A stretch of DNA of 64,000 nucleotides, taken from NCBI GenBank assembly GCA_963930775.1, contig OZ005706.1, positions 3,586,545 to 3,650,544 of the forward strand, read 5' to 3'. Of the stretch, positions 1 to 12,700 are shown piece after piece (position 1 is the first letter of the stretch; every line of letters begins with the position of its first letter). Source of the DNA: Cliona cf. orientalis (Eukaryota; Porifera; Demospongiae; Clionaida; Clionaidae). The notes under the pieces were generated by a model. It searched no databases. It saw only the letters and a list, made by a program, of their open reading frames with translations, and had not been told where the DNA came from. The position numbers and the translations under genes are program-made.

Positions 1-580
1 TTTTCAGCAAAAATCTTGCAAATTTAGACTTCAACTACAAATATCTCGAGAATGCAAGCTCATATGGACTTCTTATCTGGTACCATAGTATGTCACTACA
101 GTCTCTACATGTAACTAAAATATGGACTCTTAACAGGAAGTGGAAGTAGCGATTCTTATCCCAAACGTTTTTTGACTGTTTTTGCATAAAATTTAGCATA
201 TTTTTGTAAGTTTCTCAGTAATTCCTTGGAGTTTACACCTCTAGCTCACTACTAAGTTTTTCCCTTGCAGTACCTACCACTGTGTCAAGTCGACATTCTT
301 AACGCAAAGCGGTTTGTCTAAACTGATCCCAAACATTTTCTCAGTACCTCAGTATAGAAATATGGCCACGCCTCCTTAATAAAACCACATGGGAACTCCT
401 CCCACTCACTGACGCTCAACAAGGACTAACTATTTAAGAATCTGTTGTCAATTAGTACCCAATTACTATATGTTTTGGCTTAGGCGTAATAAAGTAAAAA
501 TTGAAAAGTTTTGCTCTCTTGCTCTGTAGCACTGTATATACATGTACATGTACACATGTTGACCTTTGCCGAAGAGTAGA

Positions 581-731
581 GACTACAGGTAAGCGCCCAT
601 AGGCGCTTAAACATACCTCACGATTTTGGCCCGCATGGGCACTTACCTGGATACAACTTCCATACGTTTGTATAGAAGCTGCTACATAGACCCCTTGAAA
701 TGAGGTACATGGGTGCTTACCTGGGATACTA
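581..731. repeat. MITE family A copy 1 (TIR around GGTAAGCGCCCAT)
   Basis: A short inverted-repeat element in the first DZIP1-family intron. The left end reads GACTACAGGTAAGCGCCC and the right end, reverse complemented, reads GTATCCCAGGTAAGCACCC. The interior contains a segment (GTTTGTATAGAAGCTGCTAC) that recurs near 7810 and 40630, so this is a dispersed family with at least three copies in the window. No coding capacity is seen. Confidence 0.7.
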
Positions 732-798
732 CGATATATTATTCGTAAAGGGTGCCGAATAATTAGAAGGGCCAAATTTTTCTGTGATGCACTCCTAG

Positions 799-3700
799 GA
801 AAGGGAATCACTTGAAGTACAATCAAAAGAATTAGAAGAATGGAAAAGGAGTGAACAGGATAAACTTAAGGTCTGAATCTATATACATGTATTTGATATT
901 ACTATTATTATTACAGGGTTGACAACTATTACCCTATAGTGCCCGTAGTACAAATTTTGTATTTTGGTGCCATTCCATAGAAATATCAAAAAATTAGTGG
1001 CTAATAAAAAATTTAATACCATAACAGTTCTAGTTACAGTGCTGCTTTATGGTAAGTGCCATTTGGCATTGCAGCATATTTTTGTTTCAACTATAGCGCT
1101 CATGTGTGGTCAGAAATATTGAAACTGGCGCTTATGATTAGAATGTGATGGATGTGGTTCTGCGCAGCTGCTCCTGCAGCTGATCTCAGACCGGCATGGA
1201 TCCGACAGTAGCAGGGTTGCATTCAGGATTTTATTTTTCTTGGGGGGGGGGGGGGGGGGGGGCGGTGTGGATCTCATGGATGACTTTGTACGTGTGTACA
1301 TTGTATATGCACCACTGCCATGCGTATACTAGTAAATTAATCACACAATAATGCTGTGATAACAAATGATGTCTTCTTGCTTGTGTATGCCCCCTACCCT
1401 CTGTATAGTAAGGGGCCCAAATAGCTTGGTATACATGACAGCCATGTAGCACAGCATAGAAACTAACTTCAACATCACCCAGCATATCTGTAACATGAAT
1501 GAAGAGTACCCAGTATACGCACATGATTCTAAACACTGCTAGCTTGTTTTAGTTAAACATAATTTTTTTGGCACTGTAGTTAGAACTTTTGCTGCAGTAA
1601 CACATATTTAATAAATATAGGAGTTAGAATTCTGGCTGTATTAATTCAGGTTCTTTTCCATTCCTGCATAGATATTCATAATATTATTGTGTACATGTGT
1701 GTATTTGTGTAGATGGAAATGGTGGATTTTAAAGAGCCTATCTTAGCTGATTTACGGAACTTACAGGATGAAAAAGCACAGTTAGAAAAAGTGAGGAATT
1801 AGTTCTCTGTGTACTGTACATTGTTTAACTTTAGTGCATAATAATAATAATATTATGATTTACATTGTGTCTACTTCAGGCTCTCCAACAGAATCAAGGT
1901 ACACAAATTATCCTTGCTCATCTTCACTGTTCATAGTGTGTGGATGTATTACAGCTGAGCTTGAAGCAATCAAGGCTAAGAAGCTCTCACATTTAGGACA
2001 GTTAGAGGTTTGTATTATGTAGTATACATGTGGTGATGATTTGGTAGGGGGCTTACGTGTACCTTTGTGTACAGGGAGCTAAGGAAATGGACATAGATGG
2101 TTCCAAACACTTACATGTAGATGAGAAAACCAGGTCGGACATAGAACAACTTAAGGAGCAGCTAGGGACTCAGGTAGATCAATGTATTTTTATCACATAA
2201 TACTATATTATTATTTTGTAATTATTCATATTTTACGGTTGCTTAGGCTCAAGAGATGCAATCAGCTTTAAAAAAGCAAGAAAAAATGTGGAAGACCAGA
2301 ATGCAGAAACTGGGAGCTAATTATTTAGATCAACTCAAAGATGTAGGTTATTAACTCTGTGATCCTTCAGTTGCCTATTGAGTGTTATTCTGAAGTCAAT
2401 GGGCAAGTTGCAGTCCCTGGAGCAAAGTCTACACGAGCAAAAAGATCATGATAGTCAGCAAGCATTGTTATCTCAGCAGCTTGCATCATTTCACCAGGTA
2501 CGTACATGTACATAAATAGTGCTAAGTATGTCTGTGTAGCTGGAAATGTTCATAGTAGTTAAATTTTGTATTTGTGTATGTTAGTGGAGATGAACAGGAT
2601 CACCACATTTATAGTATACCGTACTTAATCTAATACTACGTATGGAAATAATAATTTCAATTTTGAAAAACGTGCACTCTTCTGGTAAAGGTCGTCAATC
2701 GCTCCACATATGCATGTTATGAGAATTCGTAAAGTGCTAATTAATTTCTTACGTTAGATTGGACCATACGTTGTATTCGATTAACTACAGTATTACACGT
2801 TAGAAAATTGTTAATTTGGGAGTTGTGAAGTAGACTGCCTTAAGTACAACTTTAATTTCCCGCAAAGGTTTTAATTCGGGGCGAGCCTGAGCGAGCCCCA
2901 ACTGCATAAGAGACAGGAAGCAGTTTCATACATGTATGTACAAGTGTATTATATATTATACGTATGAAAACTTGACCATGTCCTCAGTAGCCGCATAGTG
3001 GAGGTCCTTAAAGGAATTGTGTCACAGTATAAGCAGTGATTATTACTAAATTTAGATCTTTGCATTGTGACAAAATCGTGCACGTACAAAAATATTGTCG
3101 CACACTCCTCATGGACTCCAGAACGCCATCAAAGAATGAAGCAAGGACTTAGCCGAGGAGTTACATGTAGCTACTCTTGGGGTAGCCTCATACCGAGGCC
3201 CTTCAAGAGGAGGAGAAAGGGACTGGTACACACTGCATGCGCATGTGCCCAGAAAAATGTGGGGTAATAGGATACTATTGTATACTCTCCGTTTATCGTC
3301 CATAGAACTCTACGTCATGCAGAACCCGCGAATGATCACTATGGTAACGCGATTGGTCGCTAGGAGTCCCCCCCTCCCCCGCATGCATGTGCAGTGTGTA
3401 CCAGGCCCTTTCTCCTCCTCTTGAAGAGTCCCGGTACGAGGCTACTCGTGGGGATGCTAGAGGACTGGCGTCTCTGTCTGCTTCTCGACCTACTCTTGCT
3501 CGCTAAAGGTAAATCTCCTCGTGGTATACTACATGTACATGTACCTTGCATGTGGTAGATCTAGCTAGACATAGACATCACTACTCTGGCATGGCCAACT
3601 CTCGCCCATCCCCCTGATAGAGCTGTTACATGTTCCTTTCGCCACTAGCTGAAGACCTTCCAGCTCCAATCCTTGAGCTGTTCTTGGACTGATCACATTC

Positions 3701-6700
3701 TGCTACCACGAACTACAACTGTTGATTGGAAAGTGGCTGCTAGATTTCAATCTAATGTGCGCGGTTATATCACGTGTGACACTAATTTACTAAAATAGCC
3801 CTTATATTGTGGCATGAACACATAAGGTAATGGTCGTCATGCACAGACACGCTCACTGCACTGCACGCGATCTGAAAGATAACTGCAACTCGGGTACTGA
3901 GATAACCTGCGAAGGCATGAAACTGAAAGGTGAGTGCAGGACCACACTGGCAAGGCTCAGATCCACAGTTGACATCACTGGTAGCTAACCTGGCTACAGG
4001 TACTTGGATTCATGATAAGATCATGATCATGGCATGTACATGTAGACTGAAGCCTACATAATGTATCATACAATTTATATAACATCATTGGACTGCTAGC
4101 AGTCTTTCACTCTCATGGTAGCTTCTAAGGCTTATGCTATTACTACTACTCATGCAACTGGGTACGAGGCTACTGGCTGACATACATGTAGTTTGGGGTA
4201 CCAGCCCCTTGAACTTTCAAAGTAATCTTATCACTGTTGCAAAGGCTCACCCCGCACAGATGATTTTTATCACCACTAGTAATAATCATTTATGATGCTG
4301 ATATCCGCCTAATACAGAAACTGAAGCACCACGAAGAAAGACTGCATTCACAACAACAGCAACTTGCCACTCTTCAAAGTCGGGAGCCTTCTCCGGTGAG
4401 TGCTGTATGTACCTCATACCGTAGGTTGGGTTTTAATTGCAAGTATCTATGAAGTGTGAATTACGGGGCTAACAAGAACTCGCAATCATAATTGATTCAC
4501 AGGAATCAGGTTACGCAACCAATAATTGTACATGTACATTGGTCACATGACAATACCATGTCTCTTGCTATAGTATATCATGTATGTACATGTACATATG
4601 TAGTCAATCTATCTTAATATTACCATAGGTCAGGTTTTAATTGTGAGTATCTATTAATTGCGAATTGCGAGTTTTTCTACGTTTCGCAATTAATAGATTC
4701 GCAAATATAAATATGCACGTATACTACAGTACGGTATGGGGTCGTCCATCGCAATTATTGGATTTGCAATTTGGCCTGACTTGACTAGAACGCAATTATT
4801 AAATTACGCAATTAAAACCCGTCCTATGGTATATTGTCGACCATTATAATGTGTCTACCATGAGTTTTCATTAATATTTTCAACCAATGATAAATGTGCC
4901 AACTTGAGTGTCCAGTCAAACGACTAAGCTGTGCTACTTGGACTCATTCAAGAATTGACCGACTAGTCTGTAGCTGCTGCACATGTTGCTCAAGCCACAC
5001 CTTCATTCTCAGATTGAGTGCCTGCACTCACCAAGCGCATTTAGATTTGTAGTATACAGTAGCTTGAAAAGCCCTGTTCATAAATCACGCTATTAAAACC
5101 CGAACTATAGATTCATGATTACACAAAGTTACAAGTGCATATATGTACCTTTCTATTATCAGATTCCAGTTGGGACTACAGCTGATGCAGGTTAGATAGT
5201 GTGCTTACATGTACCTAAACAGAAAAAAAAAATTAATACAGTCTGTCTGCAGAGGAGGTTGGGCACAAATTCTAATTAGAGCATGTTTTCCAAAGGCTGG
5301 AAGCTCAAGGCTATAGCATCCTGAGCATAGCGAGGATGCTACAAAGGGCCTGAGGGTTGATCTTTTAAAAAGCATAGTGACCATTGGATAAAGTATCTAA
5401 CTGATTTAGAATGTAGCAACTGTAACCATGCAACCCAAGTCAACCAAACAAGTAGTGCAGCAGAAGTGGTATGTAGTATTTACATGTAAATGTGCATTCC
5501 ATGAAGATCGTGATCAACCTCCTCTAGTCTGTCTGAAATTTAGTGATAATGGAAGTTGTTTTTCTGTAGCAAGCTATAGAATTGCTGCTGATGAAAGTTT
5601 ATCAGAGTCAGGTTTGAATTGATGTGCTTATATATGTGTACATGTTATGTGATATACATGTACATGTACGTGTAGAAGAAAGTGATGCCACTTTGGAGTC
5701 TGTGGATGGTGATGATGTTGATGCTGCTCCTCAATTCTACTCTCCCTTGAAACACCAACCTGCAATTAAAAGTATTTAACCTAAGGTGTATTAATTGTAG
5801 CCACTCACTACATACATGTACATATACATGTACATGATTAAATTTCCCAGCTGCGTTTCCATGCTATATCTGTAGTTCTCCAAGCTATGGGTGTGTGCAC
5901 ACCTTAACCAACTAGACTGTGAGTACATATACATTTTACATTTAAGCTTCAATTTTTGTGGGTGCACATGATATTCCTATAGTATGCTTAGCAGTTAGCA
6001 CTATGCATGCTCTAGTGATACATGGGATGAAGTTTATGAGATTGGTGTACCACAGACTTGGATTGTTTTTATTAAGCCCACCTTTCTTATAAGTGCACAT
6101 TTTCATAAGCACATATACTTCTTCCTGATTTTGCTAAGCGCATGGGGGGTGCCATGATATAGCCAAAGATTGTAGCTAGCTACCTATATCTAAGCAGTGA
6201 GATGCAAGCTCGAGGACAGTAGCTTGTTCTGCTTGCCACACATATTATCATGCCTGCAAATGATGTGGAAAATCAGTGGTGGATCTTTGGGGGGGGGGGG
6301 GGGGGGGGGGGTAGACACTGAGTCAGTTACTATCAGAGCTATTAGCCTGTTGCACTGGCATGATGCTGCTGCCTAGTGAATCTCACTCTATTAATTATAC
6401 AAACCATTTTCTGTTGATATCATAATAATATCATAAATAGATGAACACAAATGATGATCGACAGTCTTCTCTACTAGTCTCCATAAACTGTGGCTATATT
6501 TTTCTATTTAAAAAGCACCGCCACGCTCTTTTGTGGAATTATTCCCAGAATGTCTAATCCCATAATGTCTAAAAGGTGCCAACAACTGTTTTTTAAGCAT
6601 TTAATAAATTTTAATAGTCAAAGGTACAACACAATGTGACATGCTGTTCAGAAGTGAGTCGAGGGACCTATCACCATCTCAAAACTCATCAGTTAGCCTC

Positions 6701-9700
6701 TTAATTTGCTCCTCATGCTGTATCACCTTCCTTCTCTTTGCTCTTCTCCTTCTGCCAACAGCAACTTACTCAATAGCAACCTTAGTAGATGCCTGCTCCT
6801 TCTGTACCAGCTCAATGAATTTCTAAAGATGGGGATGAGCTCTGATGGAGATCAGCTTGTGTTATGCCAACCCTTGAGGTGGTCGATTGTGCGTGGTCCA
6901 TCAAATGCATAGTAGTTCCATGTCTGGGGTGGAAAATTTCCATCCAGCCAGGTGGACTCAAAATAGGTGATGTAGTCATCAATCTCCTGCTGTTAGTGCA
7001 TAGAATAGGGGAATATGTAATCTATGGTTAGTGCCAGCTTTAGCTCAGCTCTTACGAACGCAAGTGGAACGAATGCTAGAGCTGCGCTTTCTGAATGAAA
7101 TCCCTAATATTAGGATCATTCTTGTAGGCCCTAGTGCTTGGACTTTTTCATAAACCTTGTGTTGTGACTCTTATTGGGCAGCTTCTCTTGCAACATCTCC
7201 AGGATTGACAGTGAATCTGCTGCCATTCCATAGCAGTGACTTATTACCCTTCTGGTTGGCGATGAACTCTGTCGTGATTGTAAGCATGTTGTGAAGTGTG
7301 CTGCTTATATACATATGCATAATTACTCAACCCCTGTCAACAGGTACTATCAGTGTGTACTCAGTAATTGATTCGAGTGTTGTGAAGTGTGCTACTTACA
7401 TACAAAATATTATTATGCATGACTATACTCAATCCCTGTCAATAGGTACTGTCCGTGTGTACCTGCTAATTGATCAGGGGATTAGACATCCTGGAAACTT
7501 TCAGCTTTTATTAGACATTTTGGGATTTAGACATTTTGAGGTTAGACGTTCTGGCACCCACCCAAATGGGGCGTGGCTCACCAATAAGGGGGGCATGGTC
7601 CAAAAATTTCACGCACTTCGCACGCATTCTTTTACCTAAGCACCCCCATTCCAGAGATCCTGGATCCGCCCCTAAAAATGTCCACAGTGACCTTGCATAC
7701 TGATAGTGCTATAAATCGCTCCTATTATAAGTGCACACCTTTTTTTGTGCATACCTAGTGTCCTGGGCAAGCACCCATGTAGCGCATTTCAAGGGATCAA
7801 TGCAGCAGCTTCTATACAAACGCTAGCAACTTACCGTACCGTCGTGACAGAGGGCCCACTACGGAATGTCCCCCCCCCTCCCCCCCACTTTGGGCTCAAT
7901 TTCCTACAAACAAAATTAATGATAGCGATCGTAACCACGCCCACTTATTACGGCTGCCGTCAACGAAATACGGTGAAGTGTCGGCCTGATAGCCGGCCGC
8001 CCTCACTCTTGATTGGTATAATTGTGCTTGAATAAGGCTGAAATCAATGGTAGCCACTGCTATTATTCGAATTATGACGATAGTGTGGGCAACTTACCTG
8101 GGCGCTCTTTCGCGTCCAAATGCGATACTGATACCTCGAATATCGGCCCACCTCAATCTTGACCCAATGTAAGGTGCATCGCCCATGGGCCCTCTTTCGC
8201 AAGGGTACTGTACATGTATATCCCAGGTATGTGCCCATGGGGGCCAAAATAAGTTTTATTTAAGCACCCATGGGTGCTTACCCGGGAGACTATGGTATTT
8301 CCTTACCGCTCAGACTTCTAAGCGCATGCACTTAACAACCCAAATTTACTGTATTTGTACATCACTTAAATATTCAGTGGCATAACCGGGGGGTGGGGGG
8401 AGATGCTCAGGGTACTCAAGCATCCCCCTCTGCTCTCAGCCTAGTTGATCTTTAACAGTCCATAGCACAGCCTCATTCAGCACCCGCTTAATTACTCCAA
8501 ACCACCAGCTACTATTTAAAAAAATGGCTTAGAAGGCAAGTCCAAGATTTGGCCAAGAACTTTGAGCTAGCTCGATACTACATTCAAAATGCATTCTTTA
8601 TAATAGTTTTAACTTCAACTTTCCATTTCATAAGTGGGTGTGGCTAAAACTTTGCATGCACACATACTCCACCACCCCCTTACCTATAATCCTGGCTACA
8701 CCACTGACATCGGTGAACAACCTGTATGTATGGGTGGCAGTATTACCGCTATGTAATAATATTGAATTAATTATGATTCAGCACTATATGATCACCAACC
8801 TGCAATCCTGGAAAATATCAGACAAGAGACTGTGGCTATTCTGAATGATGCTTTGATTCAACGGGGATTTATGAAGGCAAATATTATCTCATTGCAGAAG
8901 ATAGTGTATACATGTAGTTAGTCAAGGTTTTCCATAAATTAGAATGCTAGTGGTGTTACTTCTGACATATTGGAAGAGAAAATGAAAATCCTGGACCAAG
9001 AACGTCAACAGAGAACGCATGTAAGATATATGCCAGGAACACATAGGGATGCATCTTGTGTACTCTCCTGGATGTACGGTCGGATGATATTTTGTCACTG
9101 TAGGCCCACTATGACTTCACTGGGCACAGAGAACGGTTAAGCAAGAGAGTGGAAGACATGGCAGCCGAAAGCTTTAGGTTTGAGTTAGAGAAGGAAGCTG
9201 TTATCAAAGACAAGCGTTACCCTAAGAAGACAGATTTCTCTTCTTCACTGATAGGTGTGTGAATCTTATCATGCATTAATAATTCAGAGAAGGAATACCT
9301 GTATGTAAAGTTTATTCTCAATGCCAGTGTCTGGTTCAAAAACTGCAAGTAAACCTCCAAAACCAACTTCAACAAAACAAACTACAGTGCAGCTTATTGG
9401 TATGTACATAATAATGGTATTATAGCTGATACTTTTTCCATAGATACCTTGTGTTTAACATACACATGTACTTATTGCTGTGCTGTAGGGAGTGCTGCAA
9501 ACACATCCACAGTGACACAGGTTCCACACCTGCCATTATCAAGTCCCCCAAAAGAGGTGATCAAAGTAGAGGCAGTGAACAGGTAAATATGCTAGCAGTG
9601 GAACCTTTCATAGTGGGGTCTCTGAGATACAGACCGCCTTCGTACACCACATACCTTCCCAATTTCTTATTTTTTGCAATATCACATGCCCCTTACCCCT

Positions 9701-12700
9701 AGCAAAAATGTACATGTACTAAAATTGCCATAGTATTATTGCATGGCACATTCTAAGGCTCTTGGGTACACCAAAAAATTTCTAAGCCCCTTTGAAAATT
9801 GTGTCTACGCCATTGTATTGGCCAACTCAACTGTCCGGGTGGGGGTTAATTTTCGGACAATACTTGTCAAGTTAATACTGAAACAATGTCACAATGCAAG
9901 TATCACCTAAAGCTCCTGATGCCCTATAATACCGTATGTATTGCACTGATTTTTAGTTTTGAAGTAGAAGAGGATTTCAGTGAAGATAGCTCAGAAGAAT
10001 CGGAAGTTATGCCAGAATCACCAAAACATTCAGTTGATTTGAGTGAGGTTGAGCGGTCTACAACTGATGCAGTCAACGCTGTTGGAAGACAACAGATTGG
10101 TGAAGATAGTCCTTGGGATAGGTGCATAGTAATCTTTTCGTTGTTTGTTTTAGCTCCTCATTATTGCCTGCCTTAAAAGTAATTATTTTTTACTCCTGTC
10201 AACTTGCTCCATCATAATAATGTGATAATGTTTACCCTCTTCTAGTGAGGATGACAGTATTGAAGAGTTGGCCATGCAGTTTTCTAATGGAAGAATGTCA
10301 TCCACTCCAGCTAAGGTATGCAGAGGATAGTACTGTTCTATGTTTTAATACATATTATGCACACCACACATCCATGGCCTAGGATTGAGAATATCTAAAG
10401 AAATATTAAGCTCAATTCATAATAATTATTGAGCATAATAATTATTTCTTTTAATACTAACGCCACAAGTAATATGCAGTGGAGAGGGGGTAAGTCATAT
10501 TTTGTTATTTGTGAGAAAACAGGCATAACTTTGGACCTACCGGTATGTTGCCCATATCTCTGTTTTGGAGCAACAAAACCTTTTCTAAAAACTTTACACA
10601 CAAAGCATTCCACATACAGTAGTTCAGTGTCAGTATTCACTTGCATCAGAAGGGATTGGGTGACTGTCAGTTAGCTTGTAGACATCATCAGATATGCTCT
10701 CTTTTTGGCCATCCAAAAGTATAATTTATTGAAGCAGTTAATGATGTTAGCTGCAACAAGGAAGAGGTTGGTAGGTTCATAGCTCTGATACATGCACACC
10801 CCTATCAGCACCTGAGCAGGTCTGCTGAGCTGTGTTTTCACTGTGAACCATCACTAGTTCAACATAAAAAAAGCTGACGCCATTGCTGCTTAAGAACATA
10901 GACAAAGGAGAGCGTTATGACCGTTTTTATGAATATCAGGAAATGGTTGCTACATGCTGCACATAAAAATTTATGCTATTACATATCACCCAAAAAGATT
11001 GCATCTGCACACTTGAAACTTTGTATGCAAATAGTAGACCGGTTGACTTCACTAGTGACACGCAAAATTCAAACACGTGACATTGACCCTTTAGATAATA
11101 GATGAGAGGGAGGGATTTGCTCAGGCCACACCAAATTGATTGCAGGCTGACTACAGATGTTGACCAGGGTAAAAATAGAAATATGAATCTCATTAAAAAT
11201 GTCATGAATATCATTAAAGAGAAACTAACTACCAAAAGTATCCCTCCCTCCCTCCCATGAGCATATCACCACAGTTCAATGTTTGATGACATCTTGACCA
11301 CGTTTGACCAGGCTGCAGCATTGCTCGACCATGTGGCCATGATGCAGATAGCAATCACTAACTCAACCATGAGGCCACACCAACTTGATTTCATGTTTCA
11401 CAGATCCGGCCAGCAGGTCCATTTTTGAAAAAATCAGGAAAATTAGTGTGTGTGGCCCAAATGATCTGAGTGGGTATGGCAAAAGTGTGTTAATTAGAGT
11501 ATCTACTTGGAGTACATGCAGCTCAATACATACATGTACAGTGCAGTGTATGGTGATGCCATGGAATATGCTTGTTATGGCACTCCCACTTCACAATGGT
11601 AGTATAGGCCATACTATATTATACAGTCTTCATTAATTTTAGAAAGTTTCCAAGGGGGGGGGGGGGCCAAAATAAGTATGTATGTATGAAAACAAGGGGA
11701 GGTAAGGCCATTTTTCTGTGTACGTACATGTAAGCATAATATTATCTCTAGGGAGTCTGGGGGCATGCTTCTGGTGCATTCTCAGGCACTAATTTGATAC
11801 TATTGAGGTATACTTGTACGTGTACATACCGTATTTATTTGAATAGTAGCCGCAGCTACTATTAATTTGAGCCTTGCTGGAGTGCAGCTACTAATTAAGG
11901 GCAGATTTATTTATTTTGGGATGATACTTCGTTGTGCCATTAACAAGATGGACTAGTTTCAGGGCTGCTTTTTGAGTAGTCAAGATATGTGAGCGAATTT
12001 GAGAAAAGGGGTAACTTCGCGCATTTCCCGAATTTTGGTTTTAAAACGCTTATAACTTTGGAACCATAGCAGCTATGAACTTCAAACCTGGCATGAATAT
12101 TCTTTCATCATCCTACTACACTCGCTGCAAATCGCGAGCCCCGCCCACTTCCGGTATGGGCGGGGCGAGCGCGCGCGTCGATCGCGTTCGAAAAACGCCG
12201 TTTTGTGGCCCTCTTTGGCGGCTCACCGCTCGGGACAGGAGGCTTGCTCTAGCTTCTAACGTTGGATCTGTGAAGTAGAAGGTCCAAACTGCTTGCAAAC
12301 CAAGTCTGAAGCCTAGGGCTCTTACTGCCTTGAAATGGTGGTAGGCTGAAAAGTGACAAAAAATCGCGTTTTGCGCGAAGTTACCCCTTTTCTCAAATTC
12401 GCTCACATATTATGATAAACAGCACAAGAAAATTCACGTTCTAGGACTTCTCATTGGGGCGAGCCTGAGCGAGCCCCACACTAATCAGTACTACGAGAAA
12501 ACCGCTGTACTTATGTATGTATGTATGTATGTTTGTACGTTTGTATACAGCGCATGCGCAAATTATCGCTGTAAAGATCATCAATGTTGGCCACGTTATA
12601 ACTCACCAAAAGATGCAGCTCGCATCCATTCGAGTAGACTGCTAGAAAACTTGAACAAGATATGGTAAGGCATCAGTACAAGTATCTACAGCAAAATTGA

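Noticed and set aside
270-317. Possible DZIP1-family exon after TTTTCCCTTGCAG (YLPLCQVDILNAK) ending at GTTTGT
   Set aside because: Plausible splice sites, but the peptide does not fit the DZIP1 coiled-coil region, and it was not needed to keep phase with the exon at 799.
452-826. 124-codon frame on the minus strand
   Set aside because: Overlaps the family A MITE and the antisense of a real DZIP1-family exon; no domain.
1110-1536. Frames with proline runs over the G tract
   Set aside because: Produced by translating a homopolymer.
7298-7639. 113-codon plus-strand frame
   Set aside because: Crosses the right terminal repeats of the MULE relic; no domain.
12075-12406. Long frames on both strands in GC-rich DNA
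   Set aside because: They lie fully within the 11985-12410 MITE and read through its inverted repeats.
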